Assembly (NCBI GenBank): GCA_016617855.1
Contig: JAECUM010093701.1
Coordinates: forward strand, 1-64,000
DNA length: 64,000 nt
Reading direction: 5' to 3'
Source of the DNA: Megalonaias nervosa
Taxonomy: Eukaryota; Mollusca; Bivalvia; Unionida; Unionidae
Program-made: the position numbers and the translations under genes
The notes under the pieces: model-generated
The model's input: the letters and a program-made list of their open reading frames with translations, nothing else
Told to the model about the DNA's origin: nothing
Database searches by the model: none
In this document: one piece after another, positions 1 to 13,259 of the stretch
Numbering within the stretch: the stretch's first letter is position 1
Layout: each line of letters starts with the position of its first letter

Positions 1-2266
1 TATAAAAGAACACCTCATTTAAACAGCTAACGTTTGGGTAAGGCGCTAGCAAAACAATGTAAGGTTATATTTCGCGGAGTTAGATTGAAAAAAAATAATG
101 ATATGATTCAATGGCACATTTTTGATTCTGTATACTAGAGCGAGAGTATATTTCCTACCTCTAGCGAGCGACAAAATTTTCTCACCATTATATTCTTCGT
201 TAAATGAAATAAAAGAAAATAAAGAGAGAAAATAAACGGGTTGGTTTTATTTGACATTATAACTTGAAGAATAAGTGTGTTAATATTTGTTTCTCGGGTC
301 ACTTAAACCTGCCATGATAGTGCATATAGATGTTAGGAACATTTTGAAGAATGAACAATACGTATTCATTTGTTTATAAGTTTTAGACAAGTATATCATG
401 CTAAATTTACCGACAAAGCCAGATGGGCAGGACTCTGTAGCGATGAAGTTTCCATATGTCAAATTCCACGATGTACCCCTTGAATCTATACTGTCTTCAC
501 AGGGCAGAGCAAGAACTCTATCAGTAGGGTATTCTGTACGAATATACGCTAGAAATTACTGGCAAAAACATTCAAGTTAAGCGGTGTAGAATGGAACATT
601 TCTTAAATTTGAAAATGGTATCGTTTTGCTAGTTGATGCAGAATCTGTCAAACAAATTACTAATAACCTCAAGAATATATTGCAGACGTAACTGATTTAA
701 TCTGCAATCTTGGGTATAGTTTATTTTTGTCGTGTCACATGTGCAGGGTTTCAAACATTTCTGTAGCAAGTAGTAAATGTTCTATCAGGTTAGTGATATC
801 TTGTAAAAACTCAGTTAAATAAGTTTTGTTACCAAGAATTTTCAAAATGAACAATTCTGATGGCACAGGATTTTGATTTAATTGGTCATAAATTTGAAAT
901 ACGTTTCTTCTAGTAGCACAAATTTACATCAAAATGAAAATGAATTGAGAATATTACCGTTTGAAGAAAAATATACATTGGAAATGGAGTGGATGAACAT
1001 TTACATTACATTTCTCCAAAAGTTAATAGCAGATAATGTATTCTACAGCAGATATATTATAGATAGAAATGTGTATGTGTGTGTATGCACGTAAGTAGAT
1101 ATGTATAGCAAGATTCTAAAGCATTATATTAGGGAGCATGTGTCAGTCCGTTTGAACAATTACTTGTGTAATATTTACATGTAAAAAATTATATTTATAA
1201 ATGCAAATTTCCTTTTCTTCCAAAACGTAACAGAAATGATGTATTTCATGAACGTACACAATAATTCAAATATGTAACAAAATATACCACCATGATATAT
1301 AAAGACCTTGAGGTGTTTCAAATATAAACGAAAAATATCACATATGAGTTGCGTGTTCACATCAGCGAAGACATTGCTATAATGCAAAACCTTGTTAGAT
1401 GGGTCACGTTAAAACGCACCCTATTCAGCATAACAATAACGTGTCCACTTAAGTAAATCATTTTGACATTGTAATAAATATATGAACGGCATCGAATATA
1501 GGATTGTTTGCTTCATACGAAATCGTTGTATTACCACACATTCGAGAACGGTTTTAAGGTTAAACTACTATAGAGTGTGAGGGATTGAAACGGATCGATA
1601 CGTTGTTCATGATAATATACGCAAGAAAAGAAGTGTTGCGTACTTTCTACAGATCCACATCTTCAAAGCAGTGATCTGATTCTATTCTTGTAAATAAATC
1701 TGTATTAAGTAAATTGCACTTTGTTCTAATTTGGGCATTAAGAAATTGAAATTGTAATTTTCACCGACAACAATGTCTGGACATATGTTTCGCGAGCGTT
1801 TAATGTGATTTAACAGTTCTTAATGGAGACTGTTTGACGAGTTTCAACTGATAATGTGTTGCATTCTTGAAAGGCCGAATGAAGAAACAAGTTGTAGTGA
1901 AGAATCCGAGATTTGATGTCATTTTATGCAAGAGTGTTAAGTCTGCGTTTTTAAAAACGGGAATCAAGACTGCCCCACCCTACTTCTCGATGTAAATGTT
2001 CAATAGGTACTTATTCTGTCGCACAAGGAACAATTCTGTCTGCCTCAGTTTTGTGTTGTTCTCTTCTCTCGATTAATGTGCAGTTATCCCAATGGACACC
2101 TGCAAGCAAACTTATTTTGGAGTGTATATCATATAGAATATTATTTAGTTATATCAAGACAAGTAAGGGACGTAAACGGGATACTTATGGCACACGAGCT
2201 CTGATACACCTCCACTGTGACACATCAAGTCCAAACGAAGCTGGTCCAAGTCAGTAATAATCCTAA
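1..2266. other. 5' flank with no convincing gene
   Basis: AT-rich DNA with no open frame longer than about 70 codons that shows a recognisable domain. The one stretch with some protein-like character is described separately (about 395-700). There are no terminal repeats or tandem repeats obvious to the eye. It may be old, decayed transposon or intergenic DNA. Confidence 0.5.
395..700 (+). pseudogene. possible PC4-like ssDNA-binding protein remnant
   Basis: A 60-codon open frame (398-580) ends in residues reading YSVRIYARNYW, and a shifted frame just after it reads LSGVEW followed by FENGIVLLVDAESV. This alternation (basic beta strand, then a small 'L-x-x-x-x-W' helix entry) resembles the PC4 transcription-coactivator fold, which is sometimes carried by viruses and Polinton-type elements. 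There is no start context and at least one stop and one frameshift, so if the reading is right this is a dead fragment. It could instead be chance coding similarity. It lies about 1.6 kb upstream of a capsid-gene remnant on the same strand, which is weak support for a common origin. Confidence 0.2.
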
Positions 2267-2930
2267 TGCGACATGGACAAAGTCGGATTTATCAACGACA
2301 TAATGATTTTGTTCAACGGAAAGAACATCGAAGCCTGTTTGGACAATGCTAACATTGCTACTAAGATATTAGGATTAGTCAGACATGGCAACAATTACAG
2401 AATGTCCGCTCGCCCGTCTATGATGTTTTATAAGTTCACAAACATCCATCTACACAACTTACACAGGATGCATTCGAGGGCCCACAACCACCTGGTATTA
2501 TGTATGCCAGACCTGATGCTGTTGTTGACTCTATGCAAATATCAAACCAGAATTTCAACCTTGGATTAGCGCAACCTTGGATTCGCGCATCGTCGAGCCC
2601 ATTTTTCACGAACAATTCCGCTGCCATACATGTTTGTGCTCTACAAAGTGTTTCATAGAGATATGTTCGTGGCGAAATATACGGTCATGTTAACTGGCAA
2701 GGGCAACAACCACAATGCAATTTACATAATGATGTTTCGACAGAAAAGTTGAGTTATCCAAACTTGAGCATTTGATGCCCTTCAAGTGTCCATGAGTGGC
2801 CACATACACAATTTCGTCTTCATTAATAGAGTCTGACGGAACCGCAATGATCTCCTTAGGCAGTACGACCACACACTGCCACAAAGTGCCGTTCGAAGTG
2901 AATTCTGATAGCAAATAAGCACCTAACAAG
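2267..2930 (+). pseudogene. decayed Polinton-type major capsid protein fragment
   Basis: The frame at 2273-2569 shares a clear block with the major capsid gene at 53145-54507: both have a 'GFxN...LFN' start, then 'K-x-I-E-x-C-L-(D/E)-N-A-(N/D)-(I/V)-A-T-x-I-L-G-L-x-R' and 'S-A-x-P-S-M-M-F'. Further similarity in other frames reads NQNFNLGLA (about 2540-2570) and KLSYPNLSI (about 2745-2775), matching the same order in the intact-looking gene. At least two frameshifts and several stops separate the blocks, and the C-terminal half is absent. This is therefore a fossil of a double-jelly-roll-type capsid gene from a second element, on the opposite strand to the 53-kb copy. The match is within this window; the capsid assignment rests on the context of the 53-kb gene. 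Confidence 0.7.
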
Positions 2931-4509
2931 GTGCCCTCACATCAAGATTTGGTGACATTTCATATCCTGACAAGTTGAAAACACAATGATATTTTAAAAA
3001 CTGGCAGTGACAAAGTTCTCACTGAGGTTAAACGAAAACTGACAAGCTATCTTATAAATTTTGCTTGTTTTTAAAACAATCATTTTGCGCGAATTTATCA
3101 GCTGTTGTTAAAATAACGTTTGTTGCAGGGTTCGAGTGTCCGAATGAGTGTCATGGACGCACGTGAGAAAAATGATTCATAGTGGTTTCTCAAATTCATG
3201 TTGTATTCATGAATTCTTAGCGGTGTTTTAAAAACACGGTTTTGTAATTGAATATGTACGACTTCAAGTAAAATATGACATCTGAGTTAATGTTTCACGT
3301 TGAGCGGACGTCAACTCAAAATGATCACAGCCGTGATGAGAAAACAAACCAGAGATCATTTAAAACATTTCTCTGACAAGTTATCCATGATCATCCGCTG
3401 ACTTTGACACAAACACAGGCGTAAGTCTTATTTTGTCAGCTGCTGCAAACGTGATGGTGAAGTATTACTTTTAATTGCGGCCTTTCCGGCGCATCAGGGA
3501 TTACTATGAAAAGGCTGTTGGAGGCTTCATAACATCTCAAAGGTCATTGATTATCCAGTTGTATGAGCTCAAAATTCCTGAGCGGAAGCGGTCTTAGACT
3601 GCGGCCTCGCCGATGACGGCCACGAAAATTTCCGATGTGTCCAAATTTGGAAAAACGAGTCCATGATCACCCGCACGTGAGAAACCAGCACCTTTAACCT
3701 GGATTTGACAACAGGACGAGAAATTCATTGGGTCTCATAGGTGATAATATTTCGACATCTATTTTATTTTGACTCGCACATACTTGTACCTTCACGCAGA
3801 GTCTGTAATTATTTGCATGATGGCATGGCCGCGGGAGCTAGCGTCCCTTGAATGTAGCCTCCATTGTATTCAAGGTTCCGGAGCGGACGGCCTTCTAATC
3901 GGAGATTTCTCGTTACAGCACTAACGGTAGCCCAACCCCGAAAGCACTTGCAAAGTTTGATTACCTTGTAACTTAGAAGCAACACATGAAACACAAGCGC
4001 AAGGTCTGTTGTAACTTGTTGACGCGCAAGCGCATCAATCGGACGATATGGATCTGACCAGATTTGACACCAACGTGATTGGTGTTTGTGGCTATCCAAA
4101 CAAGCTAGTTGTCAATCTTAAAAACTGCAGACATCAATCATGTACGTCAGCGAAGAGCCTGGCAGAAACTACTAAGAATGGGGGGTTCCAGAGAATCCTT
4201 CTTATCCGCTCTCTTTATAAAATACGTTGTTGATGCTGGTGATCAGACCAAGCAATATGTGGACTCTAAGGCCGTTTAGGTGCTATAAACCCTACAGTCA
4301 CCGGTACGCTTGGTAAATTCACTGGGTTTAATAACAACACTAATAACCAGCGAAGGAGAGGAACAATAATAGCTTAACAAATATCCGACTTGTTCCCTTT
4401 TTCTGTCAGGGAAGGCTTTGACAGACCTAAATTTCAAATCTTAAATGTGCTCTAGCCCAGATCATACTTGTTGATCTTAACCAAACCTGTAGTTGGTTGG
4501 TCTACAATA
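2931..4509. other. no gene recognised
   Basis: Open frames here reach at most about 96 codons and overlap on both strands without recognisable motifs or codon structure. It may be further decayed material from the same fossil element as the capsid fragment upstream. A minus-strand frame at 3809-4099 and a plus-strand frame at 4048-4233 were inspected and not called. Confidence 0.4.
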
Positions 4510-5975
4510 ACTGATTGATTTATTGATTGTTTGTTTAAGGATTTTACGGAGCACCAGCACTGCAAGGCTAAAAAGCGCCACACATATGTTGTATGAGTAA
4601 AAATTAATATTTAATAGGGTTTATTATAAAAGAGACAAAAAAGTTCAAAAAAAAAAAAAAAAGATAAAGAAGATACGGTCGAAATATCTGGCGGTTCTCG
4701 ATCATTGGGGGATGTAAATGTTCTCTGTAAAATGTAAAAAGACAACAATAAATAAATAACAGCAGGAATGTTCCCTAAAAATACTCAACATAAACAGGGT
4801 CTATCATCATCTAATGGTTTCAATAAATCTTAAATTCCATCAATAAATTTAAAATGCAAGACACATATACGGTATCAAGAATTCAAAGACGATCGCCTGT
4901 AGGTTAAAAATCGAAGCAATCTATTACAATGTCCTACACAGTGAAGCATCATTGTAAGAAATGCACTCGGGTGGATTTTCGCCTTTTGAAGTGAATATGT
5001 AAGAGTGTTTATATAAGCATGTCCAAATATGTCTTGCAATAACTACCTCGCCCCTACTGATCTTTGTATAGGAAGAAGGCGAATGGTCTAGGCTTAATTT
5101 GATCGCTTGGGGTTTGTTTTTGTTCACATCTTCATTCGATGATACCAACCACTTCCTAACTAACTATGTTTGACACAAGATTTAAAATCAATGTATGGTA
5201 TTTTCAAAACAGATGGTTGTACAGGTAGGGGTATTGTAGTCTACTTGTTCATTACCTTCAATACCGATATCAAGGGGTAACCAAAGGTTATATTATATTG
5301 TGAGAGGTACACAGCTCGGTATGTTTGAAGTGTATATTAGTGTGTAAAGGATTTTCCAAATACCTATTATGTAGTGGTTAAAGTACTAATAGTGAATCAG
5401 GGAAGATAAGAGAGTTTAAAACCTGCTTGCTTTCGATTTATTTCAGGGAATGTTTATGACCATGATTCCCTGATTTCGACTCAAAATATCGTTGCAACTT
5501 CTGGCAGGGAAACTTTGGAACTGTGAATTCCACCAATGAAGGCTGCAACAGCCTTTTCCTCATCATCTGACCCATCTGAAATTTCTTGTGTAATTCGTGA
5601 ATTTGGCAAGGAGTTCCTTATACGAAGTATGCAAAATGGAAGATTTAGTCTTAGATTATAGCTTGTAAAGTGCCTTGCATTGTTTAAGTAACCATGTTGT
5701 GTTTCAAAAACGGACGTCTTTTTGATTTTTCAAAGTTCAGTTTTTGTTTAGTCGCTGTTGGGCAGTATTTTAATACCAAAGTTAGGTATGTCATTTGTTT
5801 TGCTTTCGTACATGGTCTTGTACCTGGGCTGGAAAACAACATTCAAAGTCAAGTTAGGATTGAATAAAGGTTCTATGTCGGTTGAGGACGACTTTTCTGT
5901 CAGCACAACAAAATCAGATTCCATTCACTACTCTGAGCAAATCGAGAGCTTTCATGCACTCTTACGGTTTCATTA
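4510..5975 (-). mobile_element. 5'-truncated, decayed LINE copy (I-group, third copy in window)
   Basis: Read on the minus strand, this is the 3' part of the LINE family seen in full at 31170-36937. The frame at 4924-5148 contains 'R-G-E-V-V-I-A-R-H' and 'HSYIFTSKGENPPECISYNDA', corresponding to the post-RNase H cysteine region of the better copy. The antisense of 5758-5970 matches the segment between RT and RNase H. The 3' end shows the same 'GGCGCT...TAGCC...AGTGCTGGTGC(T/G)CCGTAAAA' tail, followed by an AATC-rich run instead of the AACC run of the better copy. Many stops and indels make it an old copy. Its upper end abuts the EGF array. Confidence 0.75.
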
Positions 5976-7301
5976 GACATACTAAGAAGGTGGTTTTGAG
6001 TAACAAGCTAACATTGGAAGCGTAGACGTTTGAGTTTGTACTAATGTGGATGATCCTTCTTGACACTTTTCTAAGCTAGAGTTCTGTGTATGGGGGATTG
6101 ATGGGTCAAATAAACATCTCAGTATGACTGTTTCTTTTGACGTTTGTCTTTCAACTTTTATATATTATTATGAAACCGGAAAACAAGTTGTTCACAAACG
6201 GTAAAGTAAGCATAGTTTCATTGCTTTATTTTTCTTAAAGTTTCTTTTAGTCGTAATTGATTTCTTATGATATAATTATCATTCTTGGTTAGCATATTTG
6301 TATAAGTCAACCGGATGGGCAGTTGAAAAAGAAATCTAGCATAATATGATGAATTATACAAATAGAAGCTCGATAAGGATTATTTTGATTTCTATGAAAA
6401 GCTCATGCCATAATACTTGCTTTGAAATTCATGTTGTGAATATTTGTTCAGCAATTTTTGAGAAGAGGACATTGCCATCGATTATTACACTAATTAGGTT
6501 CAATGTGTATTTTCTTTCCGCTAGGTTATGGAATTAAGCATAGTAGTAGCACTTTAAGATCTACTATGAGTATTTATCTTTTAGCTATCTACAAATGGGC
6601 TTAGGTTATGTTGTATGTTTTCACCCTTGAATGAACTATGTGAAATACTGAATGCAAGTGATCGTGCTGAATGGGATGAATCGCAATATTTTCATTGTCT
6701 TCCAATGCCAATGCGTTTAGATGAGTTCACGAAACATTTTCCTTCATTTTCAGGACTGGATTCGTTATTCCAATGAAGGCCGATAACATTCATCACTGCT
6801 TAGCTATGTTCCCGAAACTATTATATCCAATTAATGAAAAATGTAGCATTAACTACGCAACACAATGTAACAAAAGCCCTAATTCGAGCTTAAAATTTTG
6901 GTCACATAAACCTTTAATCCATTCTGAAGTTCCTTCACCCACATCAACCACACCTTTACGATGCTCCTGAATAGAAGGTATGATGATAATCTTTTATTCA
7001 ACTAATGCTGGCGTTTTGATCAAATATTTAAATCAGAGTTCACGATAGCCGAGAAGACAAATGTTTTGACTGGAATGATATTACTACAGTGACATTTGAT
7101 GCGAGTAGATTCTAATTATCTGGAAGTGAATATGATACAAAGACATGATCTGCTATACGTAGTATAATTCCAAATCTGTAACAAGAAAACATATTGTAAA
7201 GTAAACTAAAACAATACAAAATATTTAATCTTCATTTGCACCTGAGAATGTGATAAATTACCATCTTCAGTTTTGAAAGCATACATCTAACGTAAACGTA
7301 C

Positions 7302-7445
7302 TTCTTTGGCATGTTCCACCTTTGGTACTATCACCATTATCATCATAGAATCCAGAAGCACAGGTACATGTAACACTACTACTACACACAAAATTAATAT
7401 CGGAACATGCATCTGACTGGGGACATCTGGATCCCAATCCGACTT
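7302..7445 (-). CDS. EGF-like exon A1 (multi-EGF host gene)
   Basis: This is the last EGF exon visible in transcript order. Upper boundary: a pyrimidine-poor acceptor ending CATCAG. Lower boundary: donor GTACGTTTA. The exon is 144 bp, phase 1 to phase 1, so it can be added or lost without a frame change. It codes one six-cysteine EGF-like module: after E-V-G-L-G-S come cysteines spaced as C-x5-C-x6-C-x5-C-x1-C-x15-C, ending G-G-T-C-Q. It has one extra serine compared with the other A exons (SSSV against SSI) and aromatic F rather than Y before DDNG, so it is the most diverged A exon. EGF modules are usually extracellular; no signal peptide or membrane exon is in the window. Confidence 0.8.
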
Positions 7446-10400
7446 CTGATGGAACAAATATTCATTTGGGAGTGCAGCCTTGAATGTACTAGTAAATCAT
7501 TTGCAAACCATTAACATGGGTCAGGAGAATCAGAGCAACATTGTTGACTATGAAATCCATAGCCACATTAGTGGATAGCAATTGTAGCAAACAAACTTTA
7601 ATTAGATCACTTTTCTGACTTTCCTGGCCCTAGGCTATGCTAGATCTTTCTTTAACAGGGGAATGAGCTCCTTAATTTCCAAAATCAGGGACCAGCAGAT
7701 TTTATCTTGCAGACGTAATATGAGGTTTGTACGTCCGTTCTGAATTAGTGCGTATTTTTTTCTGAACTGTGCTAAAACCAAGACTTTAATATATGATATA
7801 GTACCAAATTCGTGGTTCACAGCTTCCATACACATAAACAAAGAATGTGTGAACTTTCTCAGACTGTGTTGTATTTTTCGGATTGTTTTAGTCTACGTGA
7901 AAGAAAATATTCACAGTGTATCAATGTTTTGAATATTGTCTCACTTTCAAGAACTGCTTAAGACAAGACATTGAATCTGCAACATCATCCATGCCCGCAA
8001 TTGGGAGCAAAATGGTTCCATAAATTTACTGCCTCGAGAAACATGTCATATGTTTCATCTAGCATTACCTCCATACCTGAAACCCTCAATGAAAAGTTTT
8101 CAATCCAAATTAAGTTTTAAATAAAATAAAACAGTACAACATGTTGATGTGTGTAGGTATGATTATTTGTAAACATAAAGCGGGAACATCTAGCACAATG
8201 TTCAACAAAAAACTAATTTGCTAACTGATAAAAAGCACTTGTATAAGCCGTAGTTATGAGTCTTTTGGGTCAGCATTAGTATTAAAACCGGGAACATGAC
8301 TCTGTATTGCGATTCTTGGTATCATTTCAACTAATTACTTTCGTTAGTTATTCCCTACATTTGTCCATAGGCGTGATCATCTTGAATTTCTTATTTATAA
8401 GTTTGGATCTACCAAGATAAGTTTATGATCAATGCTAACTTAGACATTGTTTTACATGTACTGATAATAGGTGTATTTGAAAAGAAAGTTACCTGTATAC
8501 CTATGAATTCATTTAAGTTGCTTGAATGTCAAAGCGCATTAGTGTGTTTTTCTTTTACTATTGATATTCTGTTTCATGTTGGTGAAATAGCTGCTGTCGA
8601 AGGAAACAACAGGACATTTAAATGCAATTGACGTTTTCTAATAGAGCCGATTAAGGCATGGTTGCTTTGTCGTTTTGAACGAATGAGGTTAAATTTGAAA
8701 AGGTCAGCTACTGTTTATGGGATAATACAGAATTCTGCCAAGCACTAGTAACATTCCTCATTGCTGGCAAATACCAGATGATTCAGACAATTAATGCTGT
8801 TATATTGTAAATACTTTGCTATTTGCAATCTCAATAGATATATTGGATAATTTTGAAATGTCAATACAATTCTTTATGCAGGCTCTGATTTAGTCAAGTT
8901 TGGTCAGATTATGTCAAAAAGTTGCAAAGATGAGTCCGTTTAGACTGTATTGACTTCCTAATTAAGAATGCTGAAAAACTGGGTGATATTTAAGGAAAGC
9001 ATTTGAACAAACTATCAAAGACATTTTGCGTGATATTGCTTGGTTTCTCCTAAGTCGAACTGGTTTAAGTCACACCGGCACGCTCTAGAAATAAATTATT
9101 TGAAATAATATCGGTCATATTTGATATCGCTTGCGCATCTTCTTTACAAATTGGAGAACTTTTCAAGTCACATGATAGCTGCATTATTTAGGATTGCTTG
9201 AGTGGTTTGTGAGAAAAATGTAGCACAAATGTGATGTACAGATTTCGGAGGTGATACTATGAAAGGGCATATCGTCATCACTGCATGAATTTGTTTGATA
9301 GGATATCGATAATTTATATTGTCCTTATCTATGAATTCATATCGAACGTTCATGGCAACCATTGATGTATAATTACAAGGTTGGATTTTAGTATTCTATA
9401 TGATGGTGCTCACAACGATTATGGATTTTTGATGTTTCATTTTCAGTGTAATTAAAGATGCTTACCGAGATTGCCGAAGTTTCCGAACACGACACTTATG
9501 TTTAAATATATGTAAATATGTGTAGAGAAGGTTTATGTTAGGAAAGGAAATGTAGTTTTGGCTGCAGTGCATGCTTGTAGATTAATGTTAATACAAAGTG
9601 TCATCCTAAATCCTCAAGTGAAACCAAGTTATAGAGATCAGGCACGAAAAGTTTGAGATAACACTGGCTGTCAATGATACATAAGACACCATTGTGGCTA
9701 TGCCGCCAATGATTCTACAATATTATTAATCTCCAGTCAAACTGGACGATTCCACCAATCTTCAAGCACTCTGCTCGGCTACAGCAGTAATCCAAGTTTT
9801 ATATACTGTCAACGATTTTGTCTGAAGTGATGAAATGCAAATTTGTTCCCTTACTGTACTGAAAAGTTAGCAGTTTTTTCTTCTAATTTGAGTTAGATTT
9901 CCCATTATACTGAACCATGAAAATCGCTGATTGACATTTGGTACCCTTTTATGACATGATACTGTTTTGTGTCATTTGGTGAAGCTATACTGAGGCGTTG
10001 TAATGATGAGCCGTCTTAAGGTTCGTTTTCCGTTTAGTAATACAGTCAACCTGAAGGACAAATCAGCATTGCTACTACAAACATTAGATTGCAGTTTTCA
10101 GGAAGGTTTTGTTCACGAACTGCGTTAAATTCCATCCATTTCTATTTGGGAAGTTCTTACGTAAGCATTGTATTTATATCCTTCGCAGGAGATCATATGT
10201 TATAGCGGATTCGCATTGTCGGTACAAATGTAATGTCACTCAGTGTTAGAATGGTGTTCGTATCAATTACATGAAATAAATGTAGCGGATTGAAAGAATA
10301 CACCGTTTAAAAAAGTTCCTGTTATAGTAGAGGTGACAGTATTTGCTGACGAATCGGGATCATTTGCGTATAAATTTGAGGAATTTGTGCAACAGTGTTG

Positions 10401-11297
10401 TTTCCAAACTTGGCCGAATATTATCGATCAACTCTCGAGATGGTGTGGAATATATTTACTGAGACTAACAATGATGGCCAGTCAAGTCTCTATGCCACAA
10501 ACACCTATGTAACAACATTTCAAGTTCAGTTTTTCGATTGGTTGAAACAAACAAAATTGATTCTATCTCCCTTAAGCGTATCTTGCCTCTTGTATAATCT
10601 AGATTTGTCAGCAAATATACGCTTTCACACCATTATTATCCCTTTCTTATACAAACAAAGGATCTTCCGATTCATGTCAAATACTAGGGTTTGAATTACA
10701 ACCTGCCAAAGACCGACTTTAGTTTTATTGTTTGTTGTATATGACTCAATCTTTCCTGAAGTTATCTAATACCAAATTCTTTTATTCTTCTCTTAATGTT
10801 GCGCATCCCATTTAAAATATTTTGGAATGTTTGCACCATTGTTCTGTATTTTCACTACATGTTTCAAGCTTCAAATGAGACAGAAATGTAGAAGGCATGA
10901 CAGAACTGTACACTGACAGGAAAATATTTTCGTACTATTGTTTGATTAGCAATTCATTCAGTCGATAAATTTATATTCTCTTTCCTCATCTTCTTCGATT
11001 ATTATCATTTTCTTTTAAGTGGAGTAAAAGTGCAATTTCGAACCCAACGCTCTATAACGGAGCAACTGCGTATTGTTCTTAGTTGTGTAAAAATATTGAA
11101 ATGTATAAGGAAAAGTTTTGTATCTAACTCGGAGGCTTCATTATTAACGATTGATTTCTCCCCTACCACTAGCATAAGTTTTATTATATTAATTACGCCC
11201 ATTATGTTTCCTACAAATTCCTTTAATTTTGTTGATCCTGTGTGTATTGTTTTTGCGACACAGTCTAGAATCTTATAGCTCTCTCTCGCAAACGTAC

Positions 11298-11438
11298 TCT
11301 CTATACATAGTCCACCAATTATGTTGATACCATTATCGTCATAGTACCCAGACGCACAAGCACATCTTCCACCAGTACACTCAGCATTAATATCAGAACA
11401 GGCATCTGGCAGAATGCAGTTGGATCCTAATCCAACCT
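11298..11438 (-). CDS. EGF-like exon B1
   Basis: A 141-bp phase 1-1 exon, with acceptor TTTTCAG above it and donor GTACGTTTG below. It encodes C-I-L-P-D-A-C, then AEC, GRCAC, ASGYYDDNG and GGLC: six cysteines, the EGF pattern. Type B differs from type A in its second loop (TGGR instead of SSSIT) and in its tail (NIIGG instead of STKGG). Codons stay open beyond the donor for a further 95 residues on this strand, but a well-formed donor and its conservation in every copy favour splicing here. The nearest A exons lie 1.7-4 kb away. Confidence 0.8.
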
Positions 11439-13118
11439 CTGAAAATAGAGGAAAGAAGTTAGTTGAACATATCAGACTCAAGTAAATTGAAATACGTTAT
11501 AAGTTATAAAACCAGTGAAACAGGTCAGCCCAACTTCATTATGGTATTTGATAGATTTCACAAAAAAACAGTCAGCTCTAACATTTCCAATTTCACACAC
11601 TATTCTGGTTTCATTGACATACTAAAACTCTGGTTTTGAGTGAAAGAAAAACTAGCATGGGAAGCCTAGCGTTTTGAATTTGGACTAATGTGGATGAGAC
11701 TTTCCTGACACTGTTTAAAGCAAGAATCCTGTTTAGGGGGCTTGCTGCGTGAAACAAATGTCTTAGTTTGACTAATTCTTTCGAACTTTCTTTGTCAATT
11801 TCAGGGAATTGGGTAAGATGCAATTCAGAAGGTATATGTTCTCTTAGTAATGTCTAAACGTTGTTTGAAAATATATGATCTTGATCCTAAACTGAAATAC
11901 TTCCTTTGACTTGATAGATTATAAATTTATGTTGAACTCAGGAGATATTAATACTTTCTTAACTTCTTGTTGGAAGAAAAATTAACAAATGCCTATGCAG
12001 TTGCAAATATTTAAATATTCGCTATGGAGTTGTGGAGATGTTTAGGATAATTCCATTGTTCTGTTGTCTAACTTGAACTTACTTATACGAATGTATAATA
12101 TAAAGTTTGTGCAAGGTCAATGACATAGCTATAAAATGTGAAGAAAACTTGTTCACAAACGGTAATCATATTTTACTTGCTTGATTTTCCTTAAATATTT
12201 TTAGTCGTAATTGTTTTCTTATGATATAATTGTTATTCATGGTTAGCGTATTTGAATAAGTCAAGAGGAGCGGTTGTTGAAAATGAATAGGGATCATTTT
12301 GATTTTCATAAAAAGCTCATGCCATGATGCTTCCTTTGAAATTCATGTTGAGAATATTTGTTCAGGATTTTTGAGAAGAGGACATTGCCATCGATTATTA
12401 CACAAATTAGGTTCTTGTGTACTTACTTTGCGCAGGTTTACGAAATTCAGCATATTACTTGCACTTTCAGATCTACTATGGCTATTTATCTATTTGTATG
12501 GCTCCTACCTGGATATGAGCTATGTACTAATCGCCTTAGGTTATGTGGTCTGTTTTAGTCCTTGTAGGACCAATGTGAATACTGAATGCAAGTGATCGTC
12601 CTGAATGGGACGAATCGCAATCTTTTCATAGTCCTCCAATGCCAATGCGATAGGATGAGTTCAAGAAACATTTTCCTTCATTTTCAGAACTGATTGCTTC
12701 ATTCCAATGAATGCCGATAACATTCGCCACTGCTTAGCTATGTTCCCGAAACTATCATATCCAATTAATGAAAACATGTAGCAGTAATTGCGCTACACAG
12801 CGTAATAAAAACCCTAGGTTGAGCTTGAAATTTTGATAAATTTTTAAATCAGGGTTCACGATAGCCGACAGGACAAATGTTTTGACTGGAACGATATTAC
12901 TACAGCGACATTGGACGTTAGTACAATCGACTTATCTGGAACTGCATATGACACAAAGACATAATCTGCTATACGTAGTAGAATTCCGAATCTGTAAGAA
13001 GAAGGCATGTTGTAAAATATACGAAAACAATTCAAAAATATACAGTCTTCATTTGTACCTGAAAATATGATAAATTTCCAACTTCAATCTAGAAGTTATA
13101 AACCTAACGTAAACTTAC

Positions 13119-13259
13119 TCGGTTGGCATGTTCCACCTTTGGTGCTGTTCCCATTATCATCATAGTATCCTGAAGCACAGGTACACGTAATACTACTGCA
13201 CACAGAATCAGTATCGGAACATGCATCGGCCTGGTGACAGCTGGATCCCAATTCGACTT
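13119..13259 (-). CDS. EGF-like exon A2
   Basis: A 141-bp exon with acceptor TATTTTCAG and donor GTAAGTTTA, both strong. The module reads E-V-E-L-G-S-S-C-H-Q-A-D-A-C, then SDTDSVC, SSITCTC, ASGYYDDNG, NSTKGGTC. The Q-A-D-A-C loop is specific to A2 and A3 and separates them from A1 (Q-S-D-A-C). The six-cysteine frame is intact with no stops. It belongs to the unit between B2 and B1 in transcript order. Confidence 0.8.

Noticed and set aside
3809..4099. 96-codon minus-strand ORF as a gene
   Set aside because: No motif, no start context, and an overlapping plus-strand frame of equal quality in decayed DNA.
8425..8631. 68-codon plus-strand ORFs at 8425, 14272 and 20122
   Set aside because: Intronic sequence of the EGF gene, conserved only because the units are recent copies.
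11005..11481. 158-165-codon minus-strand ORFs running through exons B1-B3
   Set aside because: These are exon B plus about 95 codons of intron that happen to be open in the three recent copies. The same frame has stops beside B4, and a strong donor lies at the exon edge.
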